NCBI GenBank assembly: GCA_002694955.1
Contig: NZNR01000006.1
Coordinates: 1-10,773, forward strand
DNA: 10,773 bases
Source: Planctomycetaceae bacterium
GTDB lineage: Bacteria > Planctomycetota > Planctomycetia > Pirellulales > UBA1268
Direction of reading: 5' to 3'
Under the pieces are notes generated by a model that was given only the letters and a program-made list of their open reading frames with translations, did not search any database and was not told the origin of the DNA. Made by a program: the position numbers and the translations under genes. Below, in pieces: positions 1 through 6,169 of this stretch (positions are counted from its first letter, which is position 1; every line of letters begins with the position of its first letter).

Positions 1-90
1 CAGGTGAGGGTTCTCAAACAGGTGAGGGTTCTCAAACAGGTGAGGGTTCTCAAACAGGTCAGGGTTCTCAATCAGGCGAGGGTTCTGCCG
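1..90 (+). repeat. 18-bp in-frame tandem repeat
   Basis: The unit CAGGTGAGGGTTCTCAAA occurs three times without change (1-18, 19-36, 37-54). Two diverged copies follow at 55-72 and 73-90. Each unit encodes six residues (read as GEGSQT in the gene frame), so gain or loss of units keeps the frame. The array touches the left edge and probably continues outside. The identical copies point to recent expansion by slippage or recombination within the disordered linker of the host protein. Confidence 0.95.
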
Positions 91-650
91 GTGATGCTTC
101 GGGGCGATCTGTTAGTGATGGAGACCAGAGTGCTTCAAGTGGAGCCGGCGGCATGTCTGAGTCGAGTGAAGGAAATGGTAATTCGGGTTCAGGCAGTATG
201 AATGGAGGGCCTCAAGGAACAGGAAAGGCACGAGGTAGCGGGCATGAGCCGGATGCTGCGGAGACAACGCCCCAGGGTCTTTCATCGGTGCGTCAGGCTA
301 CAGACCTTGCGCTGAACCATCTTCGTGACTCTATTCGTTCCACTGATGATGAGATACTCAAAGAACTTGGTTGGACTCGAGAGCAGGCAGAAGCATTCTT
401 ACGGCGCTGGGAAAACATGGCAGAAGCGGCTGATAACGGTAATCAACGAGAGCAGCAAGTTTTCGAACAAACGCTGCGTAGCTTGGGTTTGCGCCCGGAC
501 AGGGTCATGTCATCTCGTCAAATAGAACAAGATTCGAAAGGTGTTCAGGTTGAGAATCGTCGTACACAGCCCCCGTACGAGTACCGAGAAAGGTTCAAGG
601 CTTTCCTGAAAGGTGTTAGCAGTCGTCAGGTGGATGTGAATGAACAGTGA
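3..650 (+). CDS. 3' part of a gene for a protein of unknown function with a repeat-rich linker and a helical C-terminal domain
   Basis: The frame is open from the left edge to the TGA at 648-650, so the true start lies outside the window; the ATG at 153 is probably internal. The visible 215 residues fall into two parts. Residues 1 to about 85 are low-complexity Gly/Ser/Glu/Gln sequence, starting with GEGSQT repeats, and are surely disordered. Residues about 95-215 look folded and helical, with the motifs LGWTREQAEAFLRRWENM, LRSLGLRP and, near the end, RRTQPPYEYRERFKAF. I recall a similar tail (LGWT, then RW, then SLGLRP, then PPEY) on large planctomycete proteins of unknown function; this is memory, not a search. 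There is no membrane segment or catalytic motif in the visible part. The gene overlaps nadB by 11 bases, so the two are probably co-transcribed. Function is unknown. Confidence 0.8.
   Translation, partial: GEGSQTGEGSQTGEGSQTGQGSQSGEGSAGDASGRSVSDGDQSASSGAGGMSESSEGNGNSGSGSMNGGPQGTGKARGSGHEPDAAETTPQGLSSVRQATDLALNHLRDSIRSTDDEILKELGWTREQAEAFLRRWENMAEAADNGNQREQQVFEQTLRSLGLRPDRVMSSRQIEQDSKGVQVENRRTQPPYEYRERFKAFLKGVSSRQVDVNEQ
628..634 (+). promoter_or_regulatory. Ribosome binding site of nadB
   Basis: AGGTGGA differs from the ideal AGGAGG by one base and ends five bases before the ATG at 640. It supports that start even though it places the start inside the end of the upstream gene. Confidence 0.6.
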
Positions 651-2391
651 ATGTGATGGGCCTCGATACTTAGTTGCGTTTGACCGAAAGCGGGTGCCTC
701 ATTGGTTTACTGACGTACTTGTGCTTGGTGGAGGTCTCGCTGGACTTCGCGCTTCTTTAGCCGTTGAATCCAGTCGTTCTGTCTTGGTTATCAATAAAGA
801 TAATCTCGATGAGTCATCGAGTCAGTGGGCTCAAGGTGGAATTGCAAGCGTCATTGATCCAGCGGATCGGTTTGATAACCATATCGCTGATACGATCGCT
901 GCCGGTGGCGATCTTTGTAATCCAGGCGTTGTTGACTCAATTGTTCGCGAGGCTCCAGCCCGGATCGCTGAGTTAATTCAGTGGGGGACAAAGTTTGACA
1001 AACGGGATGGAGAACTTGAACTCGGTAAAGAAGGGGGGCATAGTCATCATAGGATAGTTCATGCCCTTGGCGACGCGACAGGTCGTGAAGTGATGCGGGC
1101 TGTTATTCAACGAGCAAAAAATGCAAAAAATATCGATGTTTGGCCAGATACATTCACGATTGATCTGGTCACCCACAGAGGGGTGTGTCGGGGGGCGATT
1201 GTTTGGCATCCACAACGTGGGAAGACGATGATCTGGGCTAAAAAAACTATCTTGGCAACGGGTGGTGCTGGTCAGGTATTTCGTGAGTCAACAAATCCCG
1301 CGGGCGCAAGTGGCGACGGAATTGCTCTCGCTTGGCGGGCGGGTGCGGTTGTTCGCGATATGGAGTTTATGCAGTTTCACCCAACGGTGCTCTACATTGC
1401 TGGTGGTAGTCGAAGCCTTATTACCGAAGCAGTACGTGGTGCGGGTGCATACCTAGTAGATCGTGACGGGCATCGTTTCATGTCTCAATTCGATGAGCGT
1501 GCTGAATTAGCACCTCGTGATATTGTCTCTAAGGCAATTACAGAGGTCATGCGGCGTACGTCGCATTCAAATGTGTATCTTGACCTTTCTCATCTTGAAA
1601 GCAAGATGGTGCGGGAGAGGTTTCCTGGTATGGACAAGATCTGTCGAGAGTTTGGTCTTGATCTTGCAACGGATCGAATTCCTGTTCGCCCAGGTGCACA
1701 TTATATGATCGGTGGTGTTGCTGTAGATGCAGATGGTCAAACATCAATTCCAAATCTTTTTGCAGCAGGTGAGGTTGCCTCAAGTGGTTTGCACGGCGCG
1801 AATCGACTAGCAAGCAACAGTCTTCTGGAGGGGCTTGTTTTTGGTAGCCGTGCGGGTGAGCAAGTAACTCAAGAGCTCAAGAGCGCATTTCAACAAAATG
1901 AGGACGGGAATGCTCTTGATGTCCCATTTCTTGCTCATGCACGTGCTGTCGATCAAATCGATGCTTCCGGTGGGGATCCGTTAGACGTCTCCGATATTCG
2001 GAATTCTCTGCGGAGCCTGATGTGGCGACATGTTGGGGTTGAGCGATCAGGAGATTCGCTGCAGGAGGCTTTGCAAACGGTGGATAGCTGGTGTCGATAT
2101 GTTTTGCAGAGAGAATTCTCTGAACCGCAGGGATGGCAGTTGCAGAATCTTCTTGAGGTCGGAAGGCTTATGATCTACGCATCTTTGGCTCGTACCGAAA
2201 GTCGAGGTGTTCACGTAAGATCAGACTATCCTGAGACATCCAACGATTGGAGGGTTCATCTCTGCTGGCAGCGCGAGAAGCCCAATCCATGGCGGACCCC
2301 TGTCGATTCGGTCTCCCTTGCGGTTTCGGGAGCAGGGGATTGTTTGGTGGAGAGAATCGATAAAAATAAAAGGAATGAGGGTGTTTCTTGA
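640..2391 (+). CDS. nadB: L-aspartate oxidase
   Basis: This FAD-dependent cytoplasmic enzyme oxidises L-aspartate to iminoaspartate, which quinolinate synthase (NadA) condenses with dihydroxyacetone phosphate to start de novo NAD synthesis. The 583 residues begin with a dinucleotide fold (GGGLAG at 30-35), then SQWAQGGIASV (61-71), which is typical of NadB. Residues matching the Escherichia coli active site are present: Glu131 in EGGHSHHRIVHA, His247 in QFHPT, Thr262-Glu263, Arg293 in PRDIV, His354 and Arg389 in GLHGANRLASNSLLEG. The C-terminal helical domain (about 450-540) is complete. The protein is some 40 residues longer than the E. coli enzyme, partly through an N-terminal leader of about 20 residues before the FAD fold. 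SdhA/FrdA is the main alternative, but the NadB-type motifs argue against it. nadA and nadC are not in the window. The gene overlaps its upstream neighbour by 11 bases, suggesting translational coupling. Confidence 0.96.
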   Translation: MNSECDGPRYLVAFDRKRVPHWFTDVLVLGGGLAGLRASLAVESSRSVLVINKDNLDESSSQWAQGGIASVIDPADRFDNHIADTIAAGGDLCNPGVVDSIVREAPARIAELIQWGTKFDKRDGELELGKEGGHSHHRIVHALGDATGREVMRAVIQRAKNAKNIDVWPDTFTIDLVTHRGVCRGAIVWHPQRGKTMIWAKKTILATGGAGQVFRESTNPAGASGDGIALAWRAGAVVRDMEFMQFHPTVLYIAGGSRSLITEAVRGAGAYLVDRDGHRFMSQFDERAELAPRDIVSKAITEVMRRTSHSNVYLDLSHLESKMVRERFPGMDKICREFGLDLATDRIPVRPGAHYMIGGVAVDADGQTSIPNLFAAGEVASSGLHGANRLASNSLLEGLVFGSRAGEQVTQELKSAFQQNEDGNALDVPFLAHARAVDQIDASGGDPLDVSDIRNSLRSLMWRHVGVERSGDSLQEALQTVDSWCRYVLQREFSEPQGWQLQNLLEVGRLMIYASLARTESRGVHVRSDYPETSNDWRVHLCWQREKPNPWRTPVDSVSLAVSGAGDCLVERIDKNKRNEGVS

Positions 2392-2452
2392 TAAAGACAC
2401 CTTAGGAACTGGAAATCATTTGTTTGGTATATGACTTAATAGAGTATTAGAT

Positions 2453-3220
2453 ATGACGGTAACAGCCATTAATTCATCAGGCGATAGCGGGTCGGCCACT
2501 TCTACTGCAATGATCGAGGCAAGTGGTCTGTGCAAGTACTACGGCAGTTTCATCGCAGCAGAAGATATATCGTTTCGTGTTCCACGAGGTGAGATCGTCG
2601 CGTTCCTTGGCCCAAACGGTGCTGGGAAAAGCACAACTATGAAAATGCTTACTGGGTATCTTGCCCCTTCAGCAGGTCGAGCAATGCTTGCTGGCTATGA
2701 CATGTCTGTCGATCGTCTTGCAGCATCGAAAAGACTTGGATACCTGCCCGAGAATGGACCGCTCTATCCAGACATGACACCGCGTACCTTGCTCGAATTT
2801 TTTGCCGCTGCTCGTGGGCTCAAGTCGCCATATCGGGAAGAACGTATCGAGGCTGTAGTGAAGCAGTGTGAACTCGGCAGTGTGATCGGGAAAGCGATTG
2901 GTAAGTTATCAAAAGGCTACCGTCAGCGTGTTGGTATGGCTCAGGTGCTTTTACATGAACCGGATGTCCTGATCCTTGATGAACCAACAAGTGGGCTCGA
3001 CCCCAATCAAATTCGTGAAGTAAGGGAAACGATCCGGAAGCTTGGACAAGAAAAAACCGTGTTGCTTTCAACGCACATCTTGCAGGAAGTAGAGGCCATG
3101 GCCGACAGGGTTATTCTCATTGCAGAGGGACGTATGCGGTTTGATGGAACGCCTGCCGAACTGACTGCTGGGGGTGAGCGGCTTGATGAACGTTTTTATG
3201 AACTGACGCGGGCGTCCTGA
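2453..3220 (+). CDS. ABC transporter ATP-binding protein, GldA-like
   Basis: This 255-residue protein is the nucleotide-binding subunit of an ABC-2 type transporter and should work as a dimer on the cytoplasmic face of the permease encoded downstream. All ATPase motifs are visible: Walker A GPNGAGKST (53-61), signature LSKGYRQRV (152-160), Walker B VLILDEP (172-178), D-loop SGLD (180-183) and the switch histidine His208 in LSTHI. The Q-loop position reads GYLPE, with Glu100 where most ABC proteins have Gln; this is common in the GldA/NatA-like branch. A Ser/Thr-rich, probably unstructured leader of about 20 residues precedes the fold. A later ATG at 2510 would remove it but has no ribosome binding site, and the one for 2453 is also weak (AGAG at 2441-2444). 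The gene starts 61 bases after nadB. The context (permease fused to a GldG domain, then DUF4340) points to the Gld-like group; the substrate is unknown. Confidence 0.93.
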   Translation: MTVTAINSSGDSGSATSTAMIEASGLCKYYGSFIAAEDISFRVPRGEIVAFLGPNGAGKSTTMKMLTGYLAPSAGRAMLAGYDMSVDRLAASKRLGYLPENGPLYPDMTPRTLLEFFAAARGLKSPYREERIEAVVKQCELGSVIGKAIGKLSKGYRQRVGMAQVLLHEPDVLILDEPTSGLDPNQIREVRETIRKLGQEKTVLLSTHILQEVEAMADRVILIAEGRMRFDGTPAELTAGGERLDERFYELTRAS

Positions 3221-3250
3221 CATGGGGATGAAGATGTATTGATTTGCAAC

Positions 3251-3299
3251 AATGAAGAATCGTTCTAGTTAATTTTTTTGTTAAATAGAACACTTCATT
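3251..3299 (+). other. Long imperfect hairpin between the ATPase and permease genes
   Basis: The left arm (3251-3272) and right arm (3281-3299) can pair as AATGAAG with CTTCATT, GTTCTA with TAGAAC and TTAA with TTAA. These stems are separated by a small asymmetric bulge and a single mismatch, around an 8-base T-rich loop. No T-run follows the 3' arm, so it is not a standard intrinsic terminator. It could be an mRNA-stabilising or processing element, or a weak terminator that separates expression of the ATPase from the permease. The pairing is seen directly; the role is inference. Confidence 0.5.
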
Positions 3300-3313
3300 A
3301 GGCGACGGTTGTC

Positions 3314-3341
3314 TTGAGGCAAGTTGGTTATAGCTTATACA
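3314..3341 (+). promoter_or_regulatory. Possible sigma70-type promoter for the permease gene
   Basis: TTGAGG (3314-3319) and TATACA (3336-3341) are 16 bases apart and each matches four of six consensus bases. It lies after the hairpin and about 40 bases before the permease start, in the only spacer of this size in the module. AT-rich spacers give such matches by chance, so this is a weak call. Confidence 0.25.
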
Positions 3342-3363
3342 GCTGGGCTTTTGTTGATTTGTA

Positions 3364-3372
3364 GAGAGAGGA
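3364..3372 (+). promoter_or_regulatory. Ribosome binding site of the permease gene
   Basis: The purine tract GAGAGAGGA precedes two in-frame candidate starts: a TTG at 3378 with close to ideal spacing (about 5 bases) and an ATG at 3384 with longer spacing (11 bases). The two proteins differ by only two residues. I prefer the ATG because TTG starts are uncommon, but the spacing favours TTG. Confidence 0.5.
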
Positions 3373-3383
3373 ATTAATTGGCA

Positions 3384-6143
3384 ATGAAGTGGTATGTTCT
3401 CGACGCAGTTTTCAAGCGAAATTTTGTGTCTTATTTTTCAAATCCAACAGGCTATGTTTTCATTTGTGTATTTGTTTTGCTTGGCTCTCTTGCCGCATTT
3501 TGGCCACCAGAATTTTTTAATTCAAATCTTGCAAATCTTGATCAATTAAATCGCTATTTGCCGTATATATTGCTCGTTTTTATTCCGGCAATTACGATGA
3601 GCGTCTGGGCTGATGAACGCCGGCAGGGAACAGATGAATTAATCCTGACGATACCTGCGAGTGACATCGAGGTTGTGGTGGGGAAATATTTGTCGGCAGT
3701 TGGCATATATACGGTGTCACTCATTTTTTCATATCTATGCAATCTGGTTATTTTGCAGATTTGGGGCAATCCGGACCCGGGCCTCTTTTTAACAAACTAT
3801 CTTGGATACTGGTTCGTTGGTCTGGCTATGCTGGCAATCGGCATGGTCGCAAGTTTTTTGACGAGCAACCTCACCGTATCTTTTATTCTAGGTTTGATAT
3901 TAAATGCACCATTAGTCGTTGCTGATCAGGCAAGCAGCGTGATGGGGCCGAAGTTCGCAGCGGTCGTTCGGTCTTGGAGTCTTGCAGAGAATTTCATTGA
4001 TTTTGGTCGTGGTATCGTCAGCCTTTCAGCCGTCGGCTACTTTCTTGGTATTGTGACTGTATGCCTTTATATCTCAATGGTTCTCATTGGCCGTCGTCAT
4101 TGGACTGGTCGACGAGATGGCGCAAGAATGGGTACTCATTTTGTCGCGCGTACGGTTGGGATTGCCATTGCTGCGCTCGGAGTTGTACTCACATTTCGAG
4201 CATATGATGTGCGAGCGGATCTTTCCGCTGAGCAGATTAGCTCGTTGTCTCGCGATACCAAGCAACTTCTGTCAGGATTAAACACTGAACAAGCCATTGA
4301 AGTCACCGCTTATGTAAGTCCAGCAGTGCCTGAAGACTACGCTCAGACTCGGCTTACACTGCTTAATATGTTGCGACAGTTTCAGCGACTCAGTGGTGGA
4401 AAGTTGCGAGTTGATGTTATTGAAACTGAAACAAAAACAGAAGCAGCTTCTTTGGCCAGTCAGCAGTTTGGCATTGAGCCAGTAACAGTTCTTTCTCGAG
4501 AGCGCGGTGCGTTCCGAGACGAAGATATTTTTCTTGGTTGTGCTTTCACCTGCGGTCTTGAAAAAGTCGTTGTACCATTTTTTGATCGGGGCACACCCGT
4601 TGAGTATGAGTTGATTCGGTCAATCTGTACGGTGGCGGAACAAAAGAGAAAGCGGTTAGGGGTAGTTGCAACAGATGCAGATCTTTTTGGTGGCTTCGAT
4701 ATGGCAAGTGGTCAGCAGCGGCCCCGGCAGCCAGTTCTTGAGGAACTTGAAAAGCAATACGAGGTTGTTCAGGTTGACCCTGCTGCTCCTATCACAGAAA
4801 CATACGATGTACTGATGGTCGTTCAGCCATCAAGTCTTGGTCCAGAGCAGATGAATAATTTTGTAGCTGCGGTTCGTGCTGGGCAGCCAGTTGCAATTTT
4901 TGAAGATCCATTGCCTGTCTTGATGAACAGTGTTCCAGGGACGTCTCAGCCTCGTCGTGGGGGCGGCGGTGCGATGGCAATGTTCCAGCAACAAAGTCAG
5001 CCCAAAGGTGACCTCAGCCAACTCTGGGATGTACTAGGGCTCGAGCTTTCTGCAGGCAGCGGCCGCCCACTCATGGGGCAAATGGGTTCCTCGCCCTATG
5101 TCGTCTGGCAGGATTACAATCCACATCCGAAGTTGGAATTGCCCAGTGAGTTTGTTTTTATTGATGCGGAATTAGGTGAAGCGGATGGGGGGGTGTCTCG
5201 GAGTTTTAATCCAGCGAATCCAATTACGAGTGGGCTGCAAGAAGTTTTGTTCCCTTTTCCGGGGGCACTGGCTAAAGATGAAAAAGCCAACTTGGAGTGG
5301 ACGCCTTTGGTTACAACTGGGACACGCTCCGGCACGATCGAGGTTGAGCAGGTTTTAGGAAATCGCGGAGACATGCGTCAGTTGAGAATCTTCGAAAAGC
5401 CAGGTAGTCAGGCGATGGTTCTTGCAGCGGCGGTTGATCGTGATTTGCCGGGAGCTCAAAGTGCTGATGAAGGTTCGGAAGGTTCATCTGAAGAAGCAAC
5501 AACAGTTCGGGCCATTGTTGTTGCAGATATCGATCTCATGGGGCCTCAAATTTTCGGGCTTAGGAATCGCCCCGATGAGGTCTTTGGGCTTAACTTCGAC
5601 AACGTCACTTTTGTCTTGAATGTGCTCGATACGCTTTCTGGCGATGATCGTTTTCTTGAAATCCGAAAGCGAAAGCCAAAACATCGAACGCTTGAGCGTA
5701 TTGAAGATACGGTCGCTGATGCTCGCGAAATGGCTGATAACCAAAGGCAGAAGTATATAGCTGAATTTGATAAAGCAGAGCAGAGTGCGAACGCAGAAAT
5801 GCAAAAAGAAGTCGGAGAATTTGAAAAGAAGATTGAGGATATGGAATCGAGTGGAAATACAGATCGCCAGGCTGCTATGCAGGCGGTGCAACAGTTGGCA
5901 AGCCGGCAGCGTTTAGCTCAACGAAGGCTTGATACAAAACTCGAGCAATTGAGGCGGAAGAGAGATGCCGAGATTGAGCAGGTGGAGCGATCTCTTGAGG
6001 CAACAATAAGAAGAGAGCAGGATTGGCAGAAATGGTTGGCTGTTATGTTGCCACCTATCCCACCACTTGTTGTTGCTTTTTTTGTCTTTTTCCGCCGTAG
6101 AAGCCAAGAGCGTGAAGGTGTGGCAAAATCACGCCTTCGATAG
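3384..6143 (+). CDS. ABC-2 permease fused to a GldG-like auxiliary domain (GldF-GldG fusion)
   Basis: Residue numbers here count from the alternative TTG at 3378. Residues 1-240 form an ABC-2 permease of the GldF type with about six membrane segments (near 25-42, 60-77, 105-128, 143-165, 166-183, 215-238) and the cytoplasmic loop ADERRQGTDELILTIP typical of the family. Another membrane segment (258-274) leads into a large, presumably extracytoplasmic GldG-like domain (ABC_transp_aux type) covering about 280-755 and ending in DNVTFVLNVLDTLSGD. A charged coiled coil follows (about 770-885), then a final membrane helix (886-905) and a basic tail. A Gly/Met/Gln-rich insertion lies at about 520-545. 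In Bacteroidetes, GldF and GldG are separate proteins that act with GldA in gliding; here they are one chain. The ATPase upstream and the DUF4340 protein 26 bases downstream are the likely partners. The domain reading is firm; the substrate and role are unknown, and gliding should not be assumed. Confidence 0.9.
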   Translation: MKWYVLDAVFKRNFVSYFSNPTGYVFICVFVLLGSLAAFWPPEFFNSNLANLDQLNRYLPYILLVFIPAITMSVWADERRQGTDELILTIPASDIEVVVGKYLSAVGIYTVSLIFSYLCNLVILQIWGNPDPGLFLTNYLGYWFVGLAMLAIGMVASFLTSNLTVSFILGLILNAPLVVADQASSVMGPKFAAVVRSWSLAENFIDFGRGIVSLSAVGYFLGIVTVCLYISMVLIGRRHWTGRRDGARMGTHFVARTVGIAIAALGVVLTFRAYDVRADLSAEQISSLSRDTKQLLSGLNTEQAIEVTAYVSPAVPEDYAQTRLTLLNMLRQFQRLSGGKLRVDVIETETKTEAASLASQQFGIEPVTVLSRERGAFRDEDIFLGCAFTCGLEKVVVPFFDRGTPVEYELIRSICTVAEQKRKRLGVVATDADLFGGFDMASGQQRPRQPVLEELEKQYEVVQVDPAAPITETYDVLMVVQPSSLGPEQMNNFVAAVRAGQPVAIFEDPLPVLMNSVPGTSQPRRGGGGAMAMFQQQSQPKGDLSQLWDVLGLELSAGSGRPLMGQMGSSPYVVWQDYNPHPKLELPSEFVFIDAELGEADGGVSRSFNPANPITSGLQEVLFPFPGALAKDEKANLEWTPLVTTGTRSGTIEVEQVLGNRGDMRQLRIFEKPGSQAMVLAAAVDRDLPGAQSADEGSEGSSEEATTVRAIVVADIDLMGPQIFGLRNRPDEVFGLNFDNVTFVLNVLDTLSGDDRFLEIRKRKPKHRTLERIEDTVADAREMADNQRQKYIAEFDKAEQSANAEMQKEVGEFEKKIEDMESSGNTDRQAAMQAVQQLASRQRLAQRRLDTKLEQLRRKRDAEIEQVERSLEATIRREQDWQKWLAVMLPPIPPLVVAFFVFFRRRSQEREGVAKSRLR

Positions 6144-6169
6144 AATTTTATTTGGAGTAGAAGAACAAA

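Noticed and set aside
4..201. Open frame with a MRVLKQVRVLKQ repeat
   Set aside because: It is the 18-bp repeat read in another frame; the Gly/Ser/Glu frame continues through the repeat into the conserved C-terminal domain and is the real one.
2381..2400. Short inverted repeat at the nadB stop codon
   Set aside because: Only six pairs including one G-T, a loop of eight bases and no following T-run; too weak to call a terminator.
2420..2450. Promoter-like TTGTTT and TATTAG before the ATPase gene
   Set aside because: Spacing of 19 bases with poor matches, and it would start the RNA almost at the start codon.
2750..2755. Glu100 instead of Gln in the ABC Q-loop as a sign of a dead ATPase
   Set aside because: The GYLPE form is common in GldA/NatA-like ATPases, and Walker A, Walker B, signature and switch histidine are all intact.
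5484..5891. 135-residue minus-strand open frame with hydrophobic stretches
   Set aside because: It is the shadow of the coiled-coil region of the fused permease and has no ribosome binding site or domain that I recognise.
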